Shown in pieces: positions 41,969-50,199 of a stretch of 64,000 nucleotides of DNA. Below the pieces are notes generated by a model, which searched no databases, was not told the origin of the DNA, and saw only the letters and a list, made by a program, of their open reading frames with translations. A program made the position numbers and the translations under genes. This stretch comes from Streptomyces hayashii (GTDB taxonomy: Bacteria; Actinomycetota; Actinomycetes; Streptomycetales; Streptomycetaceae), in the NCBI RefSeq assembly GCF_024539815.1, contig NZ_JAHHIU010000004.1, positions 1 through 64,000 on the forward strand, in the 5' to 3' direction. The number at the start of each line of letters is the position of its first letter. The first letter of the stretch is position 1.

Positions 41969-43198
41969 ATGCATGCCTGGCCCGCTTCCGAGGTCCCCGC
42001 CCTGCCTGGTCAGGGCCGCGACCTGAGGATCCACGACACCGCGACCGGCGGTACGGTCTCCCTCGACCCCGGTCCCGTCGCCCGTATCTATGTCTGCGGC
42101 ATCACGCCGTACGACGCGACCCACATCGGTCACGCGGCGACCTACAACGCGTTCGACCTCGTTCAGCGCGTGTGGCTCGACACCAAGCGGCAGGTTCAGT
42201 ACGTCCAGAACGTGACCGACGTCGACGACCCGCTCCTGGAGCGGGCCGAACGCGACGGCGTCGACTGGGTCGCCCTCGCCGAGAAGGAGACGGCCCTCTT
42301 CCGCGAGGACATGACGGCCCTGCGGATGCTCCCGCCGCAGCACTACATAGGCGCGGTGGAGGCGATACCCGGCATCGTCCCGCTCGTCGAACGGCTGCGG
42401 GACGCGGGCGCCGCCTACGAACTCGACGGCGACGTCTACTTCTCCGTCGAGTCCGACCCGAACTTCGGCAAGGTCGCGAACCTGGACGCCGAGACCATGC
42501 GGCTGCTGTCCGCCGAGCGCGGCGGCGACCCGGAGCGCCCGGGTAAGAAGAACCCGCTCGACCCCATGCTCTGGATGGCCGCCCGCGAGGGCGAGCCCAG
42601 CTGGGACGGCGGCTCGCTCGGCCGCGGCCGGCCCGGCTGGCACATCGAGTGCGTGGCCATCGCCCTGGACCACCTGGGAATGGGCTTCGACGTCCAGGGC
42701 GGCGGTTCCGACCTCGCCTTCCCGCACCACGAGATGGGCGCCTCCCACGCCCAGGCCCTCACCGGCGAGTTCCCCATGGCCAAGGCGTACGTCCACGCCG
42801 GCATGGTCGCCCTGCACGGCGAGAAGATGTCCAAGTCCAAGGGCAACCTCGTCTTCGTCTCCAAGCTCCGCCAGGACGGCGTCGACCCCGCCGCCATCCG
42901 ACTCGCCCTGCTGGCCCACCACTACCGTGCCGACTGGGAGTGGACCGACCAGGTGCTGGCGGACGCCGTGGCCCGCCTCGGCCGCTGGCGCGCCGCCGTC
43001 TCGCGGCCCGACGGACCGCCCGCCGAGCCGCTCGTCGCGCAGATGCGCGAAGCCCTCGCCGCCGACCTGGACGCCCCCGCCGCGCTCGCCGCCGTCGACC
43101 GCTGGGCCGCGCTCCAGCAGGAGACGGGCGGCACCGACATGGGCGCCCCCGGCGTCGTCTCGCGTGCCGTGGACGCACTGCTCGGCGTGGCCCTCTAG
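41969..43198 (+). CDS. mshC: L-cysteine:GlcN-Ins ligase (mycothiol biosynthesis)
   Basis: The 409-residue enzyme joins cysteine to 1-D-myo-inosityl-2-amino-2-deoxy-glucopyranoside with ATP, the third committed step of mycothiol synthesis. It is a paralogue of cysteinyl-tRNA synthetase: the HIGH motif is at 52-55, KMSKS at 286-290, and zinc ligands include C43 (VCGITPYD) and the GWHIEC cysteine. Length equals known MshC (about 410) and is shorter than CysS because the anticodon domain is missing. The ATG at 41969 (MHAWP) gives this length. The preceding DUF3090 and SCO1664-family genes run the same way. A hairpin terminator follows. Confidence 0.93.
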   Translation: MHAWPASEVPALPGQGRDLRIHDTATGGTVSLDPGPVARIYVCGITPYDATHIGHAATYNAFDLVQRVWLDTKRQVQYVQNVTDVDDPLLERAERDGVDWVALAEKETALFREDMTALRMLPPQHYIGAVEAIPGIVPLVERLRDAGAAYELDGDVYFSVESDPNFGKVANLDAETMRLLSAERGGDPERPGKKNPLDPMLWMAAREGEPSWDGGSLGRGRPGWHIECVAIALDHLGMGFDVQGGGSDLAFPHHEMGASHAQALTGEFPMAKAYVHAGMVALHGEKMSKSKGNLVFVSKLRQDGVDPAAIRLALLAHHYRADWEWTDQVLADAVARLGRWRAAVSRPDGPPAEPLVAQMREALAADLDAPAALAAVDRWAALQQETGGTDMGAPGVVSRAVDALLGVAL

Positions 43199-43218
43199 CA
43201 CGTCGGCGCGGTCCGCGA

Positions 43219-43262
43219 TCGCCACAGGGGCGCCCCCGATCCCGGGAGCGCCCCTGTGGCGA
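43219..43262. terminator. terminator between mshC and PAC2 gene
   Basis: A 15-base stem beginning TCGCCACAGGGGCG (43219-43233) pairs perfectly with 43248-43262. It lies between convergent genes and can serve both. Confidence 0.88.
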
Positions 43263-43359
43263 CTGCGGCCTCATATGTCCTGAGTGTCCGGCACTCGCGT
43301 GCGGGCGGCGATCGTGCGGGAGCGCCGCTTCCGCTCGCCCGTCCTCGGGGCCGGGCCCC

Positions 43360-44295
43360 TCAGTCGTCCGACGAATCGCTCTCGTCGGGGGTCTCCCCGC
43401 TCGGCTTGGGCGGCTTGGGGGGCCGGGTGCGCTCGCCGGGATCGGGCGGGCCGCCGCCGTCCCGCCGGCGCAGGTAGCGCTCGAACTCGCGGGCGATCGC
43501 CTCGCCCGACGCCTCCGGCAGCTCCGCGGTGTCCCGCGCCTCCTCCAGCGTCTGCACGTACTCGGCGACCTCGGTGTCCTCGGCGGCCAGCTGATCCACG
43601 CCGACCTGCCAGGCCCGGGCGTCCTCGGGCAGCTCGCCCAGCGGGATGCGCACGTCGATCAGGTCCTCCAGGCGGTTGAGGAGGGCCAGCGTCGCCTTGG
43701 GGTTCGGCGGCTGCGACACATAGTGCGGCACCGCCGCCCAGAGGCTCACCGCGGGCACGCCCGCGTGCGTGCACGCCTCCTGCAGGACGCCGACGATGCC
43801 CGTGGGACCCTCGTACTTGGTCTCCTCCAGGTCCATCCGCTGCGCCAGATCGGCGTCCGACGTGGTCCCGCTGATCGGAACCGGACGCGTGTGCGGGGTG
43901 TCGCCGAGCAGCGCGCCCAGGATGACCACCAGTTCCACGCCCAGTTCGTGGGCGAAGCCCAGCAGCTCGTTGCAGAACGAGCGCCAGCGCATGGACGGTT
44001 CGATGCCGCGCACGAGCACCAGGTCGCGTGGCTTGTCACCGCCGACCCGGACCACCGACAACCTTGTCGTGGGCCATGTGATCTTGCGCACGCCGGCGTC
44101 CATCCACACCGTGGGGCGGTTCACCTGGAAGTCGTAGTAGTCCTCGGCGTCCAGCGCCGCGAACACCTCGCCCTTCCACTCCCGCTCCAGGTGCGCGACC
44201 GCGGTGGAGGCGGCGTCGCCGGCATCGTTCCAGCCCTCGAACGCGGCCACCATGACCGGGTCGATCAGCTCGGGAACCCCCTCGAGCTCGATCAC
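43360..44295 (-). CDS. PAC2 (proteasome assembly chaperone 2) family protein
   Basis: The 311-residue protein carries the PAC2 signature VMVAAFEGWNDAGDAAS at about residues 13-29 and the ILGALLGDTPHTRPVPI segment in the middle. The last ~35 residues are Pro/Asp-rich and probably disordered. Actinobacterial PAC2 proteins are common, but a role with the bacterial proteasome or ATP-grasp partners is not established. The GTG at 44295 is fixed by a perfect AAGGAGG at good spacing. Confidence 0.85.
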   Translation of the reverse strand: MIELEGVPELIDPVMVAAFEGWNDAGDAASTAVAHLEREWKGEVFAALDAEDYYDFQVNRPTVWMDAGVRKITWPTTRLSVVRVGGDKPRDLVLVRGIEPSMRWRSFCNELLGFAHELGVELVVILGALLGDTPHTRPVPISGTTSDADLAQRMDLEETKYEGPTGIVGVLQEACTHAGVPAVSLWAAVPHYVSQPPNPKATLALLNRLEDLIDVRIPLGELPEDARAWQVGVDQLAAEDTEVAEYVQTLEEARDTAELPEASGEAIAREFERYLRRRDGGGPPDPGERTRPPKPPKPSGETPDESDSSDD

Positions 44296-44635
44296 CCAGC
44301 GCCTCCTTCCGACGTGCCCTCGCTTGACCACCCAACCTTACGGCGTTCTGCGGGGGCGCCCGCAGCCCCCTTGTACGGGGGAGTGACCGGATCACTGCCC
44401 CGTTCGCCACCCCGGGACACCCCCGGTGATCGGATCTGTCGCCGACCCCGGGAGCCCGCGGGGCGATGCCCGCCCGAGCCGCCCGTCACCCGCGTGCGCA
44501 GGCAGCGTTCCGCGCGCGGTCGGCGGCGCAGCCGGGACCGGCGCGGAGAACCGCCCCGCCGCCCCGGGTTCACGCCCGGCCCCGCCGCTCCGAGTTCACG
44601 ACCCGCACCGTCGTCCCGCGTTCACCGTCATCGGC
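44296..44635. other. 340-base intergenic region
   Basis: No gene is evident. It contains the PAC2 promoter side and a short hairpin GCGGGGGC/GCCCGCAGCCCCC (about 44350-44372). Near the far end are three GTTCACG/GTTCACC-like words (about 44567, 44594 and 44620) downstream of the GntR gene stop. Their spacing is irregular. Confidence 0.4.
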
Positions 44636-45307
44636 CTACAGCGAGGACCGCAGCCACTGCTCCACGCTCGCGATGTGCACCGTCGCCCACGAACGAGCCG
44701 CCTCCGCGTCGCGGTCGCGCAGCGCCGAGAGGATCGCCCGGTGCTCGCGCAGGGTTCCGGAGACCGCGTCCTCCTGCGTCAACCCACGCCAGATCCGGGC
44801 CCGGGTGGTGGGCCCGGACAGCCCGTCGAGCAGGGAGCACAGCACCGAGTTGCCGGCGCTCTGCACGATGCCCCGGTGGAACTCCAGATCGCCGGCGACC
44901 AGTTCCTCCACCGACGGAGCGTCTCCGAGCCTGTCCAGCTGGGACTCCAGCGCGTCCAGTTGCTGTTCGCTGACGCGCAGCGCGGCCATCGCCGTGGCGG
45001 CCGGCTCCAGGATGCGGCGCACCGCCAGGAACTCCAGGACGGTGTCGTCGCGGTGGAAGTCCACGACGAAACTCAGCGCCTCCAGGAGCAGTTGGGGGTC
45101 GAGGCTGGTCACATACGTGCCGTCGCCCTGTCGTACGTCCAGGATCCGGATCAGCGACAGGGCGCGCACCGCCTCGCGCAGCGAGTTGCGGGACAGCCCC
45201 AGCTCGGCGGCCAGTTCGCTCTCCTTGGGCAGCCGGTCCCCGGGGCGCAGCGCACCCGAGACGATCATGCCCTTGATCCGCTCGATCGCCTCGTCGGTGA
45301 CTGCCAT
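44636..45307 (-). CDS. GntR/FadR-family transcriptional regulator
   Basis: The 223-residue protein has a GntR winged helix (about 7-70; ELAAELGLSRNSLREAVRAL) and an FCD effector domain with metal-ligand-like DLEFHRGIV and a late HRAIL segment. AGGAGG precedes the ATG at 45307. A perfect 17-bp palindrome 26 bases upstream is probably its own operator. It is divergent from mtnA (299-base gap), so it might influence methylthioribose salvage, but nothing shows this directly. Other FCD regulators respond to organic acids. Confidence 0.85.
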   Translation of the reverse strand: MAVTDEAIERIKGMIVSGALRPGDRLPKESELAAELGLSRNSLREAVRALSLIRILDVRQGDGTYVTSLDPQLLLEALSFVVDFHRDDTVLEFLAVRRILEPAATAMAALRVSEQQLDALESQLDRLGDAPSVEELVAGDLEFHRGIVQSAGNSVLCSLLDGLSGPTTRARIWRGLTQEDAVSGTLREHRAILSALRDRDAEAARSWATVHIASVEQWLRSSL

Positions 45308-45332
45308 GTCCGTCCTCCTGTCGTTCAACGCA

Positions 45333-45349
45333 GAGACATCCGATGTCTC
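45333..45349. promoter_or_regulatory. palindromic operator GAGACATCcGATGTCTC
   Basis: Eight-base arms pair perfectly around one central C. Position just before the GntR gene and the style of the site suggest autoregulation. It lies 258 bases from mtnA, so control of mtnA is less certain. Confidence 0.55.
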
Positions 45350-45606
45350 AGGGGCCCATTATGAGGCCAGATCGGCGTACTGCTTCCGGGCCCGCGATCA
45401 TCGCCTCGGCATCGGCCGGCCCGGTCGTTCCCGGTCGTTTCCGGTCGCCCGCGGCCGGCTGTCGGCCGCGTCTCGGCATGTGGACTGGACGGGGGCGGGC
45501 CGGCGGCCCTGCCGTCTCCCCGGGCATCTGCTCGACCGTCTCGAACTGTGGTTCCCCAGGTCAGGTACCGTGGCTTCGGTCACCGGAGCATCAGGAGCGT
45601 CCCGTT

Positions 45607-46638
45607 ATGTCCCAGGAACTTCGTGCTGTCGAATGGACCGGAAACGGTCTGGCGCTCATCGATCAGACGCTGCTGCCGCATCGCACCGAGATCGTGGACG
45701 TCCGCGATGTGGACACCCTGGTCGACGCGGTCCGCCGGCTCGTCGTGCGCGGCGCCCCCGCGATCGGCGCGGCGGGCGCGTACGGCGTCGCGATCGCCCT
45801 GCTGCAGGGTGCGCGCGAGGGCTGGTCCGAGGACGAGGTGTGCGCGGCCGTCGCCCGTGTCCGCGAGGCGCGTCCCACGGCGGTGAACCTCATGGTGTGC
45901 GTGGACCGGGTCATGGCCCGCTTCGCCGAGGGACTCGACGCGGTCCTGGCGGAGGCGGCCGCCGTCCAGCGCGAGGACGTCGAGGCCAACCGCGCGATGG
46001 GCGCGGCCGGCGCGGACTGGCTGCTGAAGCGGGTCGGCCAGGACCGCCCGCTGCGCGTCCTGACGCACTGCAACACCGGCGCGCTGGCCACCGCGGGCTG
46101 GGGCACCGCCCTCGGCGTCATCCGTGAACTGCACGCGCGAGGACGGCTGGAGGCGGTCTACGTCGACGAGACCCGCCCGCTGCTCCAGGGCTCGCGCCTG
46201 ACCGCCTGGGAGCTCGTCCAGGAGGGCATCGCGCACTACGTCCAGGCCGACGGGGCGGCGGCCGGAACGATCCTGCGCGGCCAGGTCGACGCGGCGGTCG
46301 TCGGCGCCGACCGGATAGCGGCCAACGGCGACACCGCCAACAAGGTCGGCACCGTGGGCGTCGCCCTCGCGTGCGCCTATGCAGGGATCCCGTTCCTGGT
46401 GGCCGCGCCGACGACCACCGTCGACCTCTCCACGGCGACCGGCGCGGACATCCACATCGAACTCCGGGGCGAGGAGGAGGTGGTGGAGTGGGCGGGCGTG
46501 CGCACGGCGCCGGCCGGCTCGCGCGGCCACAACCCCGCGTTCGACGTCACGCCGGGCCGCCTGGTGACGGGCCTGGTGACCGAGCGGGGCGTCCTGGAGG
46601 TCTCCGCCGGGGAACTGCCCGGCGACCGGATGCGCTGA
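45607..46638 (+). CDS. mtnA: methylthioribose-1-phosphate isomerase
   Basis: The 343-residue enzyme converts 5-methylthioribose-1-phosphate to methylthioribulose-1-phosphate. Its catalytic C155 (LTHCNTGALAT) and D235 (VVGADRIAANGD) are both present, and RGAPAIGAAGAYG (49-61) is the family phosphate-binding segment. Length is typical. It is convergent with mtnB, whose product takes the next step. AGGAG before the ATG at 45607 supports the start. No SAM riboswitch was recognised in the 299-base upstream gap. Confidence 0.95.
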   Translation: MSQELRAVEWTGNGLALIDQTLLPHRTEIVDVRDVDTLVDAVRRLVVRGAPAIGAAGAYGVAIALLQGAREGWSEDEVCAAVARVREARPTAVNLMVCVDRVMARFAEGLDAVLAEAAAVQREDVEANRAMGAAGADWLLKRVGQDRPLRVLTHCNTGALATAGWGTALGVIRELHARGRLEAVYVDETRPLLQGSRLTAWELVQEGIAHYVQADGAAAGTILRGQVDAAVVGADRIAANGDTANKVGTVGVALACAYAGIPFLVAAPTTTVDLSTATGADIHIELRGEEEVVEWAGVRTAPAGSRGHNPAFDVTPGRLVTGLVTERGVLEVSAGELPGDRMR

Positions 46639-46696
46639 GCGCCCGGCCGCGCGGCGCGACCGCGCGGCCTCCGCCCCCGCGCCCGGCATCCGGCGC

Positions 46697-47305
46697 TCAG
46701 CGGCCGGTGAGCTCCAACTCCAGCAGCCACTCGACGACTTCGGTGTGGTGGCGGGCCCGGCGCGGGTCGTCTCCCCAGACGTACAGGCCGTGTCCGGCCA
46801 CCACCACGGCGGGCATCCGCGGGTCGCGGGCCGCCTCCAGCCGGTCGCCGAGCACCTTCATGTCCTGACTGTTGGCGATGACCGGCAGCGTCACCTCGAC
46901 GTCGTGGGCGGGCTGGCCGACGCCCTTGAGCATCTCCAGGTCCTTGAAGACGATCCCGCCGGGGTGCCGCCGCCCCAGCGCCACGGACGCCACCGTGTGG
47001 ACGTGCACCACGGCCCCCGCACCGGTCAGCGCGGCCACGCGCGCGTGCAGCTCGGCCTCCGCGGACGGCCGGCCGCCGCGCACCGCGGCCCCCTGCCCGT
47101 CCACCAGCACCACGTCGGCGGGCGTCAGTTCGCCCTTGTCGTGGCCGCTCGCGGTGACGGCGAGCCGCAGCGGCTCGCGCGTCAGGACGACCGACAGGTT
47201 GCCCGACGTGCCGCGCATCCAGCCGAAGGAGGCGAAACGTGCGGACTCGGCGGCCAGGACCGCGCCCGCCTCCTCCAGGTCCAGTGCGGTGATCTCGGCG
47301 GTCAT
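46697..47305 (-). CDS. mtnB: methylthioribulose-1-phosphate dehydratase
   Basis: The 202-residue class II aldolase-fold enzyme dehydrates methylthioribulose-1-phosphate to 2,3-diketo-5-methylthiopentyl-1-phosphate. Landmarks are MRGTSGNLSV near residue 30, the zinc ligands in VVHVHTVASV (about 98-107) and the late AGHGLYVWG histidine. It is the last gene of the mtnD-mtnC-mtnB operon and its ATG overlaps the mtnC stop (ATGA). Confidence 0.93.
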   Translation of the reverse strand: MTAEITALDLEEAGAVLAAESARFASFGWMRGTSGNLSVVLTREPLRLAVTASGHDKGELTPADVVLVDGQGAAVRGGRPSAEAELHARVAALTGAGAVVHVHTVASVALGRRHPGGIVFKDLEMLKGVGQPAHDVEVTLPVIANSQDMKVLGDRLEAARDPRMPAVVVAGHGLYVWGDDPRRARHHTEVVEWLLELELTGR

Positions 47306-48045
47306 GCGGTGCTCCCGGTGGTGCCGACGGTGATCTCGTCGAACGACTCCGCCTGCGCGTGGTCGCCGACTCCCTGCTCGAAGTACGGCTCGCCCGGCCG
47401 TCGGACGCCGACGGTGCGCCAGCCCGCCTCGCGTGCCGCGTCCAGCTCGCCAGGCCGGTCGGAGAGGAACAGCAGCCGGGACGGCTCGACCCCGGTCGCC
47501 GAGGCGATGCGGCGGTACGAGGACGGCTCCTGCTTGGGCCCGGCGTTCTCGGTGTCGTACAGCCCGCTCACCAGCGGCGTGAGGTCGCCCTCGGGGCTGT
47601 GGGCGAACCACGCCCGCTGCGCGGCCGCCGACCCGGACGAGTAGACGTACAGCCGCAGACCGGCGGCGTGCCAGGCGCGCAGCCGCGGTACGACGTCGTC
47701 GTAGAAGTGCGAGACCAGGTCGCCGCGCGCGAACCCCTCGGACCAGACGATGCCCTGAAGCGTCTTCAGCGGGGTCGCCTTGCGGTCCTCGTCCAGCCAG
47801 GCGTTCAGCGTCTTCTCGACCGCGGCCGCGTCGGCGTCCGGCTCGCCGGTCAGCTCCCGCACCTGTGCGATCGCCCGCGCCACCGCGGGCTCCTCGGCCC
47901 GCTCGGCGAGCAGTTCGGCGAACCGCGCGCGCGAGTACGGGTACAGCACGTCGACGACGAAGCCCGTGGCGCTCGTGGTGCCCTCGATGTCGAGCACCAC
48001 GGCGTCCACGGCGTCCACCGCGACCCCCGGGCCCCGCAGGTTCAC
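47302..48045 (-). CDS. mtnC: enolase-phosphatase (acireductone synthase)
   Basis: The 247-residue HAD enzyme enolises and dephosphorylates the diketo intermediate to acireductone. The HAD nucleophile is in [15 protein letters not shown] (near residue 19), motif II in [11 protein letters not shown], and motifs III/IV in GPKQEPSSY and [13 protein letters not shown]. It is the fused MtnC form, not the separate MtnW/MtnX pair of Bacillus. GTG start at 48045 overlaps the mtnD stop and its stop overlaps mtnB, so translation of all three is coupled. Confidence 0.93.
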   Translation of the reverse strand: MNLRGPGVAVDAVDAVVLDIEGTTSATGFVVDVLYPYSRARFAELLAERAEEPAVARAIAQVRELTGEPDADAAAVEKTLNAWLDEDRKATPLKTLQGIVWSEGFARGDLVSHFYDDVVPRLRAWHAAGLRLYVYSSGSAAAQRAWFAHSPEGDLTPLVSGLYDTENAGPKQEPSSYRRIASATGVEPSRLLFLSDRPGELDAAREAGWRTVGVRRPGEPYFEQGVGDHAQAESFDEITVGTTGSTA

Positions 48046-48641
48046 GCGGCGTCCCGGTCGGCCGCGTAGCCGGCTGCGATCGTGTCGTAGTCCGGGAAGC
48101 GGGCGGCGATGGGGGAGCCGGTGAAGTTGCCGATCCAGCCGTCCTCCTCGTGGAAGAAACGGATCGCCGTGAACGACGGCTTCGTGCCCATGTCGAACCA
48201 GTGCGTCGTGCCGCGCGGGACGCCCAGCAGGTCGCCCTTCTCGCAGAAGACCGCGTGCACTTCGCCGCCCACGTGCAGGTAGAAGATGCCGGAGCCGGAG
48301 ACGAAGAAGCGGACCTCGTCATCGTCGTCGTGGGTGTGCTCCTGGAGGAACTTCGCCCGGGCGGCCTTCGCCTTCGCCGGGAACTCCGGGTCGTCGCCGG
48401 GGTGCAGGCCGAGGACGTCGACGGTGGTGAAGCCCTCCTCGGCGTTCAGCTTCTCGATCTCCGGGCCGTAGGCGGCGAACACCGTGTCGCTGTCGGCGTC
48501 CGCGGGCACGTCGTCGCGGATCGGCCACTGCTCGTAGCGCACGCCCAGCGGCCTGAGCGCCTCGGCGATCTCGGCGGGGTCGCAGGTGCGGCGCACCAGG
48601 GTCTCCGGGCCGGACTCGGACCAGGTCGTCAGCAGCGTCAT
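48042..48641 (-). CDS. mtnD: acireductone dioxygenase
   Basis: The 199-residue cupin oxidises acireductone to 4-methylthio-2-oxobutyrate (Fe form) or to methylthiopropionate and CO (Ni form). Metal ligands H102 and H104 lie in [13 protein letters not shown], the third acidic ligand is E109 (or D108), and H147 is in GTTHWFDMG. The His-to-Glu spacing is one residue longer than in the Klebsiella enzyme as I remember it. It is the first gene of mtnDCB and is divergent from the importer operon. A 14-base palindrome overlaps its ribosome-binding region. Confidence 0.93.
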   Translation of the reverse strand: MTLLTTWSESGPETLVRRTCDPAEIAEALRPLGVRYEQWPIRDDVPADADSDTVFAAYGPEIEKLNAEEGFTTVDVLGLHPGDDPEFPAKAKAARAKFLQEHTHDDDDEVRFFVSGSGIFYLHVGGEVHAVFCEKGDLLGVPRGTTHWFDMGTKPSFTAIRFFHEEDGWIGNFTGSPIAARFPDYDTIAAGYAADRDAA

Positions 48642-48650
48642 GGAAGCAAC

Positions 48651-48664
48651 TCCAGAGGTCTGGA
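48651..48664. promoter_or_regulatory. palindrome TCCAGAggTCTGGA before mtnD
   Basis: Six-base perfect arms with a two-base centre lie ten bases before mtnD and include the GGAG of its probable ribosome-binding site. It could be an operator in DNA. As RNA the two-base loop would be unfavourable. Confidence 0.35.
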
Positions 48665-48789
48665 AGTGAGGACTGGGGGAGCGCGCGGGCGGGGCGGTGG
48701 AGGAGCATCACTCGACCGCGACACGCCGGGGCGCATGCCGCTTCCGTGATGGTAGCCGCCGATGGTGCGTACACCGACTGTGACGATGT

Positions 48790-48806
48790 CGCCATCTCAT
48801 ATGGCG
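48790..48806. promoter_or_regulatory. inverted repeat CGCCATctcatATGGCG in divergent mtn region
   Basis: Six-base perfect arms around five bases lie about 20 bases upstream of the importer-operon -35, between the divergent mtnD and importer transcripts. It is a candidate operator for both. Confidence 0.4.
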
Positions 48807-48825
48807 GGATTTGGTGTCCATTCCT

Positions 48826-48855
48826 TTGACGGGCGGCCGGAAACGTTCTCATGAT
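48826..48855 (+). promoter_or_regulatory. promoter of importer operon
   Basis: TTGACG (48826-48831) and CATGAT (48850-48855) are 18 bases apart. Initiation about seven bases later would fall on or next to the A of the leader-peptide ATG at 48862, giving a leaderless mRNA. Confidence 0.55.
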
Positions 48856-48861
48856 CTGCGT

Positions 48862-48933
48862 ATGAAGACGCTGCTGCTCGTGCGGCGGCTGTACGTGGAC
48901 CTGCTCCGGTCGACCACGGCCAGCTGTCGCTGA
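48862..48933 (+). CDS. short leader peptide (sulfur-gene type)
   Basis: The 24-codon frame encodes 23 residues with an RRLYVDLLR core and an ASCR end. This resembles the short actinobacterial 'putative leader peptides' (RRxHVDLLRV..CR pattern) that precede sulfur-assimilation and methionine-related operons, as I remember them. It has no ribosome-binding site and seems to start at the transcript 5' end. The Cys-Arg end just before the stop suggests that translation senses cysteine or sulfur status and controls the operon 169 bases downstream. The mechanism is an inference. Confidence 0.65.
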   Translation: MKTLLLVRRLYVDLLRSTTASCR

Positions 48934-49101
48934 CCCCTCCCGGAGCCCGACGCGCCCCACGTTCCCGGGGTGCTTTCCGCCGCCCTCGCCGTGGCTCGTT
49001 CTCGTCCCCCGCTCCGGTCGCGCACCTTCCCGGCGCCCTCGCGCCCGTTCGCACCCTCTCGCGCCTCTCCGCTTCGCACCGCCCTGTACCTGGAGCTCCT
49101 C

Positions 49102-50199
49102 ATGTCCCGTGCCCGTCTGCCTCTCGCCGCGCTCTCCCTGGCCTCCGTCTGCGCCCTCGCCCTGTCCGGCTGCTCCCAGTCCTCGGACGCCTCCACGGGT
49201 CCGGCCGACACCGCGGCCCCGGCCGCGGCGGCCACGGGCAAGAAGCCCGCACCGTTCAGCGCGGGCGCGGTCAAGGTCGCCCTGGTGCGGCAGAGCGGCG
49301 CCGGCGACTACTTCGAGCAGTGGGGGAACGGCGCGAAGGCCCAGGCCAAGGCCCTCGGCATCGACCTGACGGTGTACGACGCCCAGGCCGACAACGCCAA
49401 GCAGGCCACCGACCTGTCCTCGGCGATCAACTCCGGGGCGAAGGCGATCATCATCGACCACGGCTTTCCGGCCACCATCCAGCCGGAGATCGACAAGGCC
49501 GTGAAGAAGGGTGTCAAGGTCGTCGTCTACGACGTCGACACCCCCACCGAGGGCGTCGTGTCCACGGAGCAGGACGACGCGAGCATGGCCAAGGCCGTCC
49601 TCGACGTGATGGCCGAGCAGGTCGGGAAGAACGCCGAGGTCGGCTATGTCAACGTCGCCGGCTACGCGGCCCTCGACAAGCGCGACAGCGTCTGGAAGTC
49701 CACGGTGACCGCCGAGGGCTGGAAGCAGCAGTTCAAGGTCGGCAAGGTCACCGACTCCACGGCCACCGACAACGTTCCCCTGGTGTCCGCCGCGCTCACC
49801 CAGCACTCCGACGTCACCGGCGTCTTCGCGCCCTACGACGAACTCGCCAAGGGAGCGGTGCTCGCCGTCCAGAACAAGAAGCTGCAGGACAAGGTGAAGG
49901 TGTTCGGCGCGGACCTGTCCAACGCCGACATCCAGCAGATGACCGCCGCGGACAGCCCCTGGGTCGCGACCGCGGGCACCGACCCGTCCGCCGTCGGCGC
50001 GGCCGTCGTGCGCACCACCGCCCTGGAGCTGGCCGGCCGACTCGGCAAGACCTCCGTGGAGTTCCCGGCGGTCGCCGTCACTCAGGACTTCCTGCGCCAG
50101 AAGAAGATCGCGAACATGGACCAGATGCGGCAGGCGCTGCCCGCGCTGAACCTCTCGCAGGTCTCGACCGCGGACTGGATCGCGAATGTCGCCCACTGA
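49102..50199 (+). CDS. substrate-binding lipoprotein of sugar-type ABC importer (predicted methylthioribose)
   Basis: The 365-residue protein has a lipoprotein signal peptide with lipobox LSGC and Cys24 as the lipidated residue. A periplasmic-binding fold of the ribose/Peripla_BP_4 type follows. It is the first structural gene of an operon with a double ATPase, a permease and mtnK, so methylthioribose is the likely ligand. The ATG at 49102 follows GGAG. The 168 bases between it and the leader peptide are free of genes and may hold the regulatory structure. Confidence 0.85.
   Translation: MSRARLPLAALSLASVCALALSGCSQSSDASTGPADTAAPAAAATGKKPAPFSAGAVKVALVRQSGAGDYFEQWGNGAKAQAKALGIDLTVYDAQADNAKQATDLSSAINSGAKAIIIDHGFPATIQPEIDKAVKKGVKVVVYDVDTPTEGVVSTEQDDASMAKAVLDVMAEQVGKNAEVGYVNVAGYAALDKRDSVWKSTVTAEGWKQQFKVGKVTDSTATDNVPLVSAALTQHSDVTGVFAPYDELAKGAVLAVQNKKLQDKVKVFGADLSNADIQQMTAADSPWVATAGTDPSAVGAAVVRTTALELAGRLGKTSVEFPAVAVTQDFLRQKKIANMDQMRQALPALNLSQVSTADWIANVAH

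Noticed and set aside
41969-43198. Second cysteinyl-tRNA synthetase
   Set aside because: Length near 410 residues, the missing anticodon-binding domain and the DUF3090/SCO1664 neighbours identify it as mshC.
48660-48700. Second possible leader peptide upstream of mtnD (a frame beginning MLLHRPAR on the minus strand)
   Set aside because: It has no stop before mtnD, runs far into the gene out of frame, and does not resemble the sulfur-type leaders.
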